Below are positions 1-11,680 of a stretch of DNA of 64,000 bases, in pieces. The notes beneath the pieces are model-generated. The model worked only from the letters and a program-made list of their open reading frames with translations. It ran no database searches and was not told the DNA's origin. The translations under genes and the position numbers were made by a program. Position 1 is the stretch's first letter. Each line of letters begins with the position of its first letter. Origin of the DNA: Gnetum montanum (lineage: Eukaryota; Streptophyta; Gnetopsida; Gnetales; Gnetaceae). The stretch spans positions 11,829 through 75,828 of the forward strand of contig MNCI01037935.1 in assembly GCA_015680685.1 (NCBI GenBank), in the 5' to 3' direction.

Positions 1-445
1 GCAGAATCCTGGAATACGCTACTGGGTTACCAAGCATCCAATGCTCGTAATTGAGTCGTACTCATGCATTGCGTCAAGCAGCCGATTCCTTGACTAGCCG
101 TACACGTCCGTAGACACTCGTAATCAAGTCGTACTTGAACGCACTAGGAAAGCAGTAAATGAAAGCAATAAATGAAACCATGTACTGCAAGGTTTATCCA
201 ATCAAGTTCATCTTTATTGCCGTACACAACTTGGGTTCAAGTTTACAAGTTGCTTGAATAAAGAGCCGTTCACTCTAGGACTCCTACTGCGGGCACATGG
301 GGAAAAATTCTAACTCTGGAGTGATCAATCTGCCAGAGCTTCGCTACACTAGCCAGGATTGGAAAATGAAGGGAGTGCCACCTCTTATTTATAGATATGG
401 CGGTGGGATGCGATATCGCGGCCCAGTGCAAGTCGCGTCTCATTA
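1..445 (-). repeat. LTR fragment (gypsy family), U3 end intact
   Basis: This piece matches the LTR family seen at 10854, 19925 and 26137. It contains the family's 'accaagc...tcgtaatcaagtcgtac' block, an AATAAAG-type signal and a TATA box that reads CTATAAATAAGAGG on the minus strand near 390-404. The palindrome GCGATATCGC lies near 411, upstream of the TATA in minus-strand sense. The piece ends with TCATTA, a decayed copy of the usual TCATCA terminus. The window edge cuts off the other end. At 445/446 it abuts an LTR piece in the opposite orientation. Confidence 0.8.
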
Positions 446-829
446 GAAGTCTTTTGGCAGTCAAGTAGTGAAACTCTTGTAGTCTGTCTAAAAGTTAGAG
501 TATTTTCCAAGTGCCCGCAGAAGGAGGTCGAAGTGTGGACAGATCTTTATTCGAGCATTGTGTACTGAGCACACCTTGTTTACGACAATAAAAACGAGCT
601 CTTTGATTCATCCTTGCAGCACTTGAGATTTGTTTTCTTACACATTTCTTTTATTTTATTTTCTTATACATTTATTTTATTTTATTTTATTTTATGCACT
701 TTACATTTCTGTTATTAGCATAGCAATTCTTTTTGATCAAGTCACCAAATCGTTAAATTACACTCAATATGATCACTTCGAGCATGCGTGTAACACTTGG
801 TAACCTAGTAATAATTAACGTTTGGTAAT
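446..829 (+). repeat. LTR fragment (gypsy family), R/U5 part, with TTTTA-rich stretch
   Basis: The sequence reads as the same LTR family in plus orientation, starting downstream of the TATA box. It includes the transcribed leader, the 'gatctttattcgag' block and AATAAA near 587. An insertion or expansion of TTTTA-type simple sequence occupies about 650-697. The piece stops at 829 where a complete LTR begins. It is probably the remains of an older LTR that received the next one. Confidence 0.65.
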
Positions 830-1839
830 TGATGAGACGCGATTCGCAATCCGCAATATCGTGTCGTCCCTGCGATATCGCGTACACGATATCGCGGTCC
901 GCCTCCATATCTATAAATAAGAGGCGGCTCTCCCTTGTTTCCCCATCCTGAGTTAGAAGTAGGGAAACTTTGGCAGTTTGATCACTCCAGAGATAGAATA
1001 TTTTCCATGTGCCCACAGTAGAAGTCCTAAAGTGAACAGATCTTTATTCGAGTAACATTGTACCTGAACACAAGTTGTGTACAGCAATAAAGATGAACTT
1101 CCTAGATAAACCTTGCAGTGCATGGAATAGGATTTTATTTATTATTTTCTCTCTCACCCTTAAACTCTTAGAATGCAGTATGAGTATAACTTGATTACGA
1201 GCATCTAAGGATGTGTATGGTTAGTCAAGGAATCGACTGCTCATCGCAAGGTGGTATGAGTACGACTTGATTACGAGCATCTAGTGTGACTACTTGGTAA
1301 CTCTAGTGGCATATTCAGGATCTACGCTTGGTAATCCCAGTGGTAGTCGTGCACGAAGATGTGTACGGTTAGTTAAGGAATCGGCTGCCCATCGCACTTA
1401 GGCTAGATTAGCTTTCTCAACCCTTTCCTCCTAGTTAAGTGCCTCAGTACGACAACTTCGAGCACATGCATTACGCGCGGTGATTCCAACAATGATTAGC
1501 GTTTGGTAGCCGCAGTTGCATCGGTTCAGGGTATGTACGGTAAGTGGGAACGGATGCTGATGCTAAGTAATTTAGACTTAGTCCATTAGTTAGAGTTAGT
1601 ATCTTAACCCTTCACCTCGATAGCATAGGAGAAAAACATAAAAGACCATAAAAATCATATACCTTGGACTTACTTAACCATACACCGTGACAACCACAAG
1701 TAAGTCTGGGAAGACAACGAATGATTAACCCCAAGTGTTCCATGGGGCGTGTAGGCACTTAGTCTGCGGAGTTCGACCGGATCGCGTGTGCTACGCTCGT
1801 TTCGTATGGTTGAGTGTGGGGGTACCTCGCCACTCATCA
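830..1839 (+). repeat. Complete plus-strand LTR (solo-like), gypsy family
   Basis: The LTR starts with TGATGAG and ends with CTCATCA, the inverted termini of this family. U3 is very short: palindromes of the GATATCGC type at about 841-900, then the TATA box TATAAATAAGAGG near 911. The rest is R/U5 with the 'caataaagatgaac' polyadenylation-type signal near 1101. No primer-binding site follows the right end and no polypurine tract precedes the left end. There is no clear target duplication (GTAAT before, TTTTC after). It looks like a solo LTR or a rearranged end. Confidence 0.75.
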
Positions 1840-1919
1840 TTTTCATTAACATATGAATACAAAGAAACCAAATATATCCATGAAAGAAGGGTTTCTTTGT
1901 ATTCATATGTTAATGAAAA
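1840..1919. repeat. Perfect inverted repeat, 30-bp arms
   Basis: Positions 1840-1869 and 1890-1919 are exact reverse complements, separated by a 20-bp spacer. The hairpin begins immediately after the TCATCA end of the LTR. It carries no protein-coding signal. Confidence 0.9.
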
Positions 1920-2617
1920 TGGTGGTAGTAGTCCAAGCAAAGTTCAAACCTATAATTCACAATTAACTAATAGAAATGCTTAATTACACTTTTTGGTTAA
2001 CTTCAAAAGGTTTACTAACATAATAAAATAAAGTTTTACACATTTTGATATTTTTTATTAGTATTCAAAACTTTATTAAAAAAAGTAATAAAGGTTAATA
2101 ATTTTCATCTTAAATATTTTACTTGAATACTATATTTTAAGTCTTAGTAGGTTTAAAAAAAATGAATGAGAAAGACATTCTTCACTACAACTTTTGCATA
2201 TAAATGTACAAGTAAATTGATCTCTTAGAAGATCAAGACATTGTCTTATATTGATCAAGAGGTAGGTAGAAGCATTTTTTCCAAGAATTCTTCTCAACCT
2301 GAATGTAAGGAGAATTCTTTTTATTCTAACTTTATTTCTACATGTTTTTAAGAGACTTTTCTTGAATCATTCTTCTAGGTTACTTGGGTTTCATATTTGG
2401 ATTTTAGTCCTTGCTGTAATTCATTTTTGAATTCACATTTTTTTTTCATTGTAAAACCATCCTTTCTTTTAAGAGGTATTAGAAGCTCGTTTGCAAACAT
2501 GTACTCCAAGTCTAATACCAATCTTTTGATAAAATTTTATAAACTAATAAAGCGTTACAATTTTAACAAAAACATGTTTACTTTTGCTACCAAAATATCA
2601 TATAGAGTTTGAACTTT
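1920..2617. other. AT-rich spacer, no gene seen
   Basis: The stretch is AT-rich with short open frames only. No protein family, RNA gene or terminal repeat was recognised. Confidence 0.6.
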
Positions 2618-3203
2618 TACTTTAAATTCTTGTAAAGAAAATGTATTTAAACATATTCCAAACATTTCTATTGTATTACCATAACTCTAATTCCTCAAGC
2701 TTTACAATCATGCAATAAAACTTGTTTAATATGTCAATAGCAATTATGCTTTTGGATATCTCCTATCTAAATTTACTTTTATACATATTGTAACTTGTGT
2801 ATAAAGAATATGATGAAACATCAATAAGGCAATTGTGTCGATGCATGCCCATCAACACATCCAGTTGATACATCTTAGGATACGTTGATGCATGTACATC
2901 GATGCTAATGTAATTGTTGCCTATATAAATGCGCACACTTGTCATATTTATGGTATCATTTGATCATCCCCTTAGCCAGACTCTTGTAGTTTCTTTCTGT
3001 AGAAGTTGGAAAACTTTTTCCTTTAATTCCTTGTAGCGTGAATTGAATTGATTGTATGACATTATATTCAAGTGCAATCTGGACGTGGACATAAATGCAT
3101 GAATAGAAATAAAATCAAAATTTCTTCCATCTACTACAACACTTGGATTAGTTTAACTTTCCTTTTATGCAATTTACTTTCTCATTGTAAATGTTTAATA
3201 TTG
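2618..3203 (+). repeat. LTR-derived direct repeat, copy 1
   Basis: This about 586-bp segment recurs at 3931-4515 with few differences. It carries U3-like palindromes of the TCGATGCATG/CATCGATG type (2838-2903) followed by a TATA box, CTATATAAATGC, near 2922. It is therefore a plus-strand LTR piece (U3-R) of a subfamily with another palindrome than the 830 LTR. Copy 2 has lost the TATA match (TATATACATG). Confidence 0.8.
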
Positions 3204-3930
3204 ATGAGTGGCGAGGTACCCCTACACTCAACCATACGAATACGAGCGTTATATGCACGATCTGGTCGAACTCCGTAGACAGACTAGTTGTGGCATCTAG
3301 ACAGTTAGCCTTAGGTTGCAGTTTGCTGTCTTCCCAGCTAGACTAGTATTAGCTTTGTCACGTATGGTTGAGCCCAGAGTGAGGTGTATGATGGGTTTCT
3401 AATCTAATGCTACTCCTGAAGGCAATGGAAAGTAATATTAACTAAGCTAGGAGAGAAGGGTGAGAGAATCTAAACTAGCCTAAGTATGATGAGCATCCGT
3501 TCCTTAATTATTCGTATACATCTTAGACTTCATGCATGACTACCACTGGGATTACCAAGCGTAGATCCTAGGTACGCTATTGGGTTACCAAGTAGTCACA
3601 CTTAAATGCTCGTAATCAAGTCGTACTCATTCCGTGTTTTAACATGAGTTTAAGGGTGAGAGAGATTAACTAGGAAAGTAGTAATCAACAATTAATTAAA
3701 TGATTAAACTAAGTGAATGTTACAATGATGAAGTAACCTCGATCTTTATTGTCGGTCATGTGTGTGTCCAAGTACGCCACACTTGAATAAAGGATGCCAT
3801 ACAATTACAATCACCACATTGCGGGCATACATGGAGAGGAAAAGGGTTGAGAGAGAGAAAATGAAAACTAAAATAAAAACTAACTCTACAAACTAATCCC
3901 CAAAACTAATCTTCAAATCTAAAAACTAAT
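3202..3930 (-). repeat. Minus-orientation LTR fragment inside the duplicated segment
   Basis: It starts with TGATGAGTGGCGAGG, the canonical left end in plus-strand reading. It matches the LTRs of element C closely through the 'gagaggaaaagggttgagagag' block and then stops without the TATA/U3 part. It lies exactly between the two copies of the 585-bp repeat. Confidence 0.8.
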
Positions 3931-4860
3931 TACTTTAAATTCTTGTAAAGAAAATGTATTTAAACATATTCCAAACATTTCTATTGTACTACCATAACTC
4001 TAACTCCTCAAGCTTCATAGTCATGCAATAAAACTTGTTTAATATGTCAATAGCAATTATGCTTTTGGATATCTCCTATCTAAATTTATTTTTATACATA
4101 TTGTAACTTTTGTATAAAGAATATGATGAAACATCAATAAGGAAATTGTGTCGATGCATGCCCATCAACACATCTAGTTGATACATCTTAGGATACATTG
4201 ATGCATGTACATCGATGCTAATGTAATCGTTGCCTATATACATGCACACACTTGTTGTATTTATGGTATCATTTGATCGTCTCCTTAGCCAAACTCTTGT
4301 AGTTCATTTTTGTAGAAGTTGGAAATTTTTTTCCTTTAATTCTTTGTAGTGTTAATTGAATTGATTGTATGACATTTTGTTCAAGTGTAACCTGGACGTG
4401 GACATAAATGCATGAATAGAAAAAAATTGAGATTTCTTCGATCCATTACAACACTTGGATTAGTTTAACTTTCCTTATATGCAATGTACTTTCTCATTGT
4501 AAATGTTTAATATTGTAATTGGTAATTAACATGAGTATGAACAATTCAAGTATAATTTATTAACACTTAGTAATCCCAATAGTGGATACTTGGTATGCTT
4601 AGTAGTAAACACTTGGTAACCTAGCAATGCTAATATATGTTCATGATGTGTATGGAAAGTAGGAATGGATGTTGCAAGTTTAGAATAGTTTAGTTAATTA
4701 ATAAGTTAATTGAAATATTAAACCTTCTCTAATTTAATTATTTTTTAAGTATAGAAAATAATAAAATTTATAAAAATAAATATCTTGCACCTCAATCACA
4801 CTTAACCATACCAACATGCTAACACTAGTTGATTGGAAAAACAACAATTAGAAAATCATG
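3931..4860 (+). repeat. LTR-derived direct repeat copy 2 plus LTR tail
   Basis: 3931-4515 repeats 2618-3203. From 4516 the sequence continues into LTR R/U5-like sequence in plus orientation (blocks such as 'cttggtaacctagcaatg' and 'acttaaccatacc') and fades out near 4860. No terminal CTCATCA is visible, so the end is lost. Confidence 0.7.
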
Positions 4861-5830
4861 CCTTTCATAATTTAAATATATAGTCCAATTAGGTAAATAG
4901 AATTCATAGACTAAATTATTAATTTATAATAAGATTAGTATTTTTTTTGTTGAAGAGCATAAGACATAACTCATAACTTAGATCCTTCATAATGTTCTTT
5001 GATGGAAGATATTACTAGTGTGTAATTTCTTGATATATTATAGTACTTTTTGTTGGTGTTTTAATAGTGAGGGTTTTAGTAGTAAGGAATATAATATTTT
5101 AAATATTTGTTATGAAAAGTTACATGTACGTTATAGTTGATAGAGTTAGTGTTCAATGCAAACTTTGATCCAACATGAAGATAAGGAGCAAAAAACAGTA
5201 AACTATTTTGGATCTTTTTTATTTGTATTCCAAACATGTTTTATTATTATCTTAGAATTGATGGGTGCATGTATTTTTTTCTAGTTCCAATTCACCATTT
5301 TTTTCATTAATCCTTTCGATTTATCTTTGGGGAATTACTTTTCAATGCCCCTTAATATGGTCCCAGTCAATTCCTATTTATTTCAGGACCATACAAAGTT
5401 GCAAATGACTGTATTTCCAAGCAATAAAATCAATTGTGATTTTTTTCAAAACTCCATAGCAATTTTACCAATTCACCTTCCTCAAGTTTATGTTATCATA
5501 TTATTTTCAATTACAAATATTACCAAGTGTGTTACCAAATCAATAACATTGTTATCAATTTTATGTCATCAAAAATATCAAAACTTACTTAGTCAACATC
5601 TTAGTGCTCTAATAAAATAATTTTTAGATTCAAGTGAAGACCAAAAATCACCTAAGTACTCCCTTCTCTATGTCATGATATATTCAAGATAAGTGATTTG
5701 AAAATTAACAATAGAGAATTTTTTCTTCATAATCAATAATACTTACATTACTTGTGTTTTTTTAAAATGTTAAATAGTAAGACATTCCATTATATATCTA
5801 TGTTCATGTACATCATTTTACCTTAGAAAA
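4861..5830. other. AT-rich spacer, no gene seen
   Basis: The region is AT-rich. A 97-codon open frame at 5327-5620 shows no recognisable domain and has the composition of random AT-rich sequence. I see nothing else. Confidence 0.6.
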
Positions 5831-6400
5831 TGATGAGCAAAAAGTACCTCCTACGCCCAACCATAAGAATCACAAGCATTCATGCATGATCCAATTGAAT
5901 TCCATAGCCTTTAGCTTTCCAAATGTGCCTAGCCAAGGTAGTGAACCTAAGGACCTAATCGTTGTCTTCCTAGTTACACTTGTGTAGGTGCAAGCATATG
6001 GTCAAGTGTAACTAAGGCACATGATTTGTATCATTTTATATTCTTTATCTATTTTATCCCAAGTGTGAAATAAAGTAATTAAGTATTAATTAATCTAGTA
6101 AACTAACTAATGTCTTAAGCTATTGCCTAACATAAGTATTCGATCCCATCTTCTGTACACATCCTAAGCATGTTAGAATGTTGTTAGGTTACCAATTGCA
6201 AGCACTATTGGGATTACCAAGCATTAGTATTATGCTTGAGATGGTTGTACTTATGTATGTTAATTAACTATCCTAGATCCTTCATCGATGCATATGTGTC
6301 GATGCATCTCCTCATGCATCAACAAGTACACGTCGATGAGTACACATTGATGGGGATGCATTGATGCATGCTCGTCGATGTGACCATAGATGATTCATCA
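5831..6400 (-). repeat. 3' LTR of element A (internally deleted)
   Basis: In plus-strand reading it begins TGATGAG and ends TGATTCATCA, and is directly followed by TACCCCCATGAC, the reverse of a purine tract. It is shorter (570 bp) than its relatives (780-870 bp) because most of the R and TATA block is missing. The U3 part (6282-6390) carries repeated TCGATGCA and CATTGATGGGGATGCA words in place of the GATATCGC motif of other members. Confidence 0.8.
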
Positions 6401-6599
6401 TACCCCCATGACTAATTGAAAACTCATCCTTGAGCGAATAAAAGAAGAAAAAAGCTTCTTACAAAATTGGAAAGGTATGAAATTATTAACTAACTGACTC
6501 TAAGTGCTTAAGTGTACGGATTGACATTAACATTGATTACAAAATTAAGTGTTCATGAATAAAAAATTGAATACCTTTACAAAAATGGATAGCTAGAAC

Positions 6600-9464
6600 T
6601 CCTTTGATGGCTGAAGATGAGAAGAAGATCAAATGGTTCTAAGAGGTAGAGGCTCCTGAGGTGTTGAAGCATCTTCCCTTGCCTCAGGTGCATGTGGTAG
6701 TTGAGGTTGAGGCTATGATGGTTGTCCCTCCCTTGCTGCAGCTACTACTTCTAGTGGAAGACAAAAAGCATCCAAAAATGCTTTCATTTTCTCATCCTTG
6801 GTTCGGGGATCATACACGGTTCATGTAGCAACATTGATGTGAGTCGGTACAAGAATATCCCATGGACAGGGCATTGCAGGGAATAACACCTTAAAATTAA
6901 CAAACCAAGAAGAGAATTTTTTACCTTCGATGTCAAACACTTTGATAGCATTTTGTAGCTTTTGATAGTTGTTCATCCTCATGGTCAGGTCCTTAGCCAC
7001 TAATCATTGATCTGTGAATCGAGCTTTGAGGGCTTCAAGCTCCACATGGCTATTTCTATCTTCTATTTTGTGTATTTTTGGTGCTTGAACTCTACCTCAT
7101 ATAAGAGGTATGAGTTGGCCAATTATTTCTCTAATTCTAACCTCAGCCTTTCAATAGTCAACATTGTTAAGTTTGAGTAATGGAGGTTGGCTAACTCCAT
7201 GTAATCCATCATCTCATCAATTTGCAACTTCTTGAGGTGAATTTTTGCCTTATCATATGCATTTAGTCCATCAAAGATGGAATGCCATACATCACCTCCT
7301 TGTTGGAGTTGTTGGATAGCCTCATTCACCTTCACCTTGGCTAGTTCATTTCATTTTCATTGAGTTCCTTAAGAAGCCCCACGTATTTCCTGTAGTGATT
7401 TTTCACTCTTTTAAACCTTAGGACCTTGTTATTCTAGGTGGCTATCTCAATGGTCGATCAATAGTAAAGGGCATGGACCTCCTCCATTAAGAGATTTCTA
7501 TTTTGATCAACCAATCTCCTCAAATCCATGGTTACCTTGGCAAGATACTCTTGTTTTTGTTGCAAATATTCAACTATCTAGTCCTTTTGAGGCTTGACAT
7601 TTCCCAAGTAATAATTGTCTTTGGTCAGAATAATATTCACCATGTGAACTTATGATAAGTCCTTCTCGATGTTGTAGGTCATGGCCTCCAAGATTAATGC
7701 ATCAAAGACTGTAGTCTCCTTAGTATTCTTAATTGCTTTTAATTTCTCTTGAAGCTACATGAAAGATTCATCTATAGTTATGGCTTGATCAAGAATAGTG
7801 GGATCAACTAGATGGGCTCTCAGCTCCACAACTTTAGCAACCAATCGCCAATTCTCAAATGTGGTAGCTTCAAGTTGGGCATTGGAAATAATGATCTTGA
7901 TCCTAGTTTCTAATAGCACCAACTAGGTGGTGGTGATATTATTGAAAAGGTCAAAGAGCCTAAAAAGCGGTTGCCTAGTTTCGATTAGTTGGTCTGCCAA
8001 CTCATGTTGGGCTACACTAAGTCTCCGACTAGTTGCTTAATGTAGTGATGTCTAAAATAGATTCTATAGGAGCATTTAATGCATCTACCACTTGGTTAGC
8101 AACCACCTCTACCACTGTTTGGTGGCCATGATGTTGCATCACTAGGATAGTCATCCCCTCTCCTTTTTCCAAGTAGATTGAAAAAGTGGTAGCATTCCTA
8201 AAGATCTATGGGAATTTCTACTATCCTAGGAGGGACATTGTCACTTCTTGGGCACTTGGATTGGACCTTGCAGATGCCTACATTCTTTGGGTTCAGAATA
8301 GGAGTGTAGTCTCTTGCAATTAGCTAATAGTTCTAGTTACTTCATTCAAATGGCTCAGAGCTGGTTGGTACATTGGTGGATCCCCACCACTTGTTCTAGC
8401 CTATTGCTGCTACAGGAGCTACTCACAGAGCTTATGCATGCAATCAATGGTAGTGAGAGCCTCTGGCATTATTCCATGAGTGGGTCGTGGTGGTGGCTAC
8501 TTCTCTTCTTAAATCTTGGTGAGGACCTTATCCTTCATCATCTCTACCCAAGAGGTGACAATAGTATGATGAAGAGTGTCATTGGTATAACTAGAAATGC
8601 CTCGTCTTTTGTGCAATTGCAAATGAGGTAGAGAAAGGGAATTTTCTTCCTCCCATGCTCATTCTCTTTGAGGCATTTTTCAATCTCTAAGTAGATGAGT
8701 TGTATGAGGTTGACTAGAAATCTACTGCTTAGAGCAACGCACAGATGGACAAGAAAAAACTCTTACCTCGGTAGGCCTCATCATTGGATTAAGGTGGTAG
8801 GTTGTGATTTTGAAGTATGCTCTTTTTGCCTTTGTGAGTGTGCTGTATTTCTCATGGTCAACTCAATAGCATTGTTGGATCCACTCTTTCTTCACTTTTT
8901 GGTCCACTTGCATTGATATTTTCCCCAAGGTTGCCCTAGTGTGTGGCAACCCATGAGCATGTGAGATGGCCTCCACCACATAGGACACATTGACGTCCTT
9001 GATTTTCATAGTGCAACTTGCCTAATATTTTAATAAAGGTAAGTTTCCTCAATATACCATTCCCCACTGGAAGTAAGGATGGGCCACATGGAAGAGTTTT
9101 GAAGTTGAGTCTTAACTTCTTTTGGTGAAAGGTCTAAGAAAGAACCAAAGTTTAGTTCTTGAAGAACTACACTCTAAACCTCCTTGGAGTAAATTTGTTA
9201 TAGGAAATCTTCAGTTAGAGTGACTTCAGGGTTGGGTCTAGGCCCAGATGCCTTGACTTGATGGCATTTACCAATCTTAATAGTGGTAATCTGTTTGATG
9301 GATTCCACTTTAGGCTCCTCCTGAAGTGGTCCCATCACATGGGTTTTTGCTACTTGTTCTTGGGGCTACTCTAGCTACTGGCCCTTCCCTCCCCTCGGTC
9401 ACTTATCCCTTGGTTAGAATAGTCCTCCCTCCTACAGGTGTTTATCCCTTGGTCTTGGTGCCAT
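6600..9464 (-). pseudogene. Element A ORF2 relic: PF20167-like part plus coiled coil
   Basis: The likely start is the ATG at 9464 (MAPRPR), at the same place as the ORF2 starts of C (23640) and D (42472). Stops and frameshifts break the frame throughout. Around 8.6-8.9 kb it keeps pieces of the block that reads, in D, as 'LPFPYLIPKLYKRRGI'; this is conserved with C and resembles the putative plant transposon protein family PF20167. The C-terminal part (about 6.6-8.1 kb, with an open stretch at 7123-7335) is rich in K, E, L and Q and looks like a long coiled coil. No enzyme motif is present. The role is unknown; its position is that of an env-like ORF after pol. Assignment rests on resemblance only. 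Confidence 0.55.
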
Positions 9465-9854
9465 ATGTAATCACAACATAACTAAGTATTAGCATTTGAT
9501 CTGTAACTTAGGCACTTTGATACCTTGTCTCCATTGATCAGTTACACTTAGGCTATGTTATGATTATGGTCAATTGATTATTCTATTATTTTTTTGTTTA
9601 GGTAGCTACCAAAGTTCACTAGGAAGGTTTAACTCTCATTAGTTAGTGAGTTTAATATTATTTTATTAATTAAACCTTGTGAAAGTTAGAAAAATTTTCA
9701 ATTAGAAACCTTCAGTAGTTGTAGGATCAAGGAATGGGGTTAATTGGACAAGTGGTTCACAAGATATGGCCTTTGGAAGGTTTTGGGCTTAGAAAACTAC
9801 AAAAACTCCTTTAACCTTGAATGAAAGATGTGAAAAATTTTATAAGTGTCACAG

Positions 9855-9960
9855 GTATATATAGACTTTTTATAGTACATTGATGAGGTTGTGTCAATGG
9901 GGATGCACCAAAATAGGCCATTGCTTTGATGGGGTTGCATTGACATAGTTGTAAAATAAA
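9855..9960 (-). promoter_or_regulatory. Internal promoter-like site of element A
   Basis: On the minus strand a TATA box (CTATATATAC, 9855-9864) lies about 390 bp upstream of the ORF2 ATG. It is preceded by repeated words such as CATTGATG, TCAATGGGGATGCA and TTGATGGGG between 9878 and 9953. The same words occur in the U3 of element A's own LTR (6282-6370). Confidence 0.5.
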
Positions 9961-10179
9961 ATTTTTCACTTTCCAAAACTAAGGAAAAACAAAGGATTTT
10001 GCCATAAAATTGGAGTCCATAGGAAGCTAGAAAAGCCTAGAACATGATGAAATACTTGAAGAGGTATAGAATTAGACTCAAAAAATGAGATATGATTGGA
10101 GAATATGGCTTAAGGAGTGCAAAGTTGGTTGTAATCAATGTGGTCTTTAGAAATTTTAATTGCAAAATGATTAAGGGAT

Positions 10180-10300
10180 AAGGAACTTAACCATCCGAAC
10201 CAAGGAGTATGCAATTGGGTCCTCCCCATATTAGGCTCATGCCCGTAATGCCCTTACATGTTCTCAAACCAAGGAGTTTATGGATCCCATGCATGACTAA
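10180..10300 (-). other. Conserved non-coding block, element A copy
   Basis: The block around 'gggtcctcccca' (10225) recurs in B (about 12370), C (about 24530) and D (about 43255), each time between the gag/pol side and ORF2. It is purine-rich on the minus strand (GGGGAGGACCC). Confidence 0.6.
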
Positions 10301-10853
10301 TGGTTGTGAAAAGTTAAGAACTAAATCACCAAGAAACCATCAATGAATTAAAATTGTTAATAATCAAACACATTGAAATGATCATGAAAAGAGGTAGTAA
10401 GGTGGTTAATGGAGAGAATTGATGGATGAGAGAGATTATGGAATGGAGTCTCGCATGATGGTCACATGAGGTTCCTTATGGAGTTCATGGTTAGAATGAC
10501 ATGATAGTATCTATTCCTAGTCCAAATTAAGACCATCCACTTCAAGTGACTTCACATTGGCACATTTAGACATTTCCATCCTTCTAAGGTACAAGAACAT
10601 TCTCACAAACTATTCACCATACCAAATGGAGAAGAAACGAGAAGCATGAAGAGACAAGGACCTTAGTTAGAGGGGTGCCTTTAGATATGGGTAACATATT
10701 GTTCCAACCCCATAACCAGTTCTTGTAGCTCATTATTTTGTTTAAGGAATGTGCTTTGAATTCCCATGTTTTCATTTCTATTGTTTTTCTCAATGGGAAC
10801 CACACTATGCAAAGACATAACTTCCTCTTATTGGTTGACATAGAAATGGTCAG

Positions 10854-11680
10854 TGATGAGTGGTGAGGTACCCCTATGCCCAACCATATGAATCACAAGT
10901 GTTCACATGAATTTTGTAGACTGGTTCCAAGATAGGTAATCTAATCATGGTGATCGTTATCTTTCCAACTACACTTGTGGGGCTTAGTTGTATGGTTAAG
11001 TGTAATTGAGGTACATGATTTTTATTATTTTTATATTTTATTCATCTACAATTATCAACAAGTTGAAACTCAATTTATGAACCACTTTAATTAATATAAT
11101 TGCTAATAAATGACTAACTATCCTAACATAAGCATCTAGTTCCACTTTTTGTGAACATCTTGAACACGTATAATGCTGCTAGGTTACCAGACATTAAGCG
11201 TTGCTGGGATTACCAAGAGTCATATGCATGCTTAAAGCAGTCATACTTATGTGCTTAAGTAGTTGCTATTTAATCTAACTAGCTCACTTTAGCTCAATTA
11301 CTTGGCAATATTAAATGAAATTGCAAAAAACATTAAATGAATGAATAAAATATTTAAGCTAGCCAAGGTGCTGCAAGGTTTGATCAGAAAGCTTGTCTTT
11401 ATTACCACACATACTATTGTGCTAAGGTACAATAGTGCTCGAATAAAGATTTGTACACTCAATGACTTCTGCTGTAGGCACTTTGAAAAATATTCTAACT
11501 TTGAAGAAAAGAAACTATAAGAGCTCTACTATGTTATGACAAAAACTAATCCCGAACCATGTGCCTAAATGCTATATTGATAGGCTAGCACACACCCTGT
11601 GATATCAAATATTTGACATCACTTCTTGGGACTTGATGTCATGTATATGATATTGGAGCTAAGCAAAATACAATTCATCA
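10854..11680 (-). repeat. 3' LTR of element B
   Basis: 827 bp, TGATGAG...ATTCATCA. It is followed by TACCTCCACAAC, the reverse of the polypurine tract. U3 palindromes of GATATC type are seen at 11600-11660, partly decayed (GATATCAAATATTTGACATC). Confidence 0.85.

Larger units (their letters stand above)
6401..10853 (-). mobile_element. Element A internal region (non-autonomous gypsy, left part)
   Basis: The region runs from the polypurine tract (6401-6412) through an ORF2 relic, an internal promoter-like site and a conserved non-coding block to the point where element B inserted. No reverse transcriptase, RNase H or integrase is seen. The homology to the inside of element B (12340-13030) breaks at 10853 and resumes at 19418, showing that B inserted into A. 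Confidence 0.7.

Noticed and set aside
841-900. CRISPR-like or restriction-related palindrome array
   Set aside because: The context is a plant LTR U3 next to a TATA box; there are no regular spacers or associated genes.
8314-8916. Plus-strand open frames of 105 and 73 codons
   Set aside because: They are antisense to the decayed ORF2 of element A.
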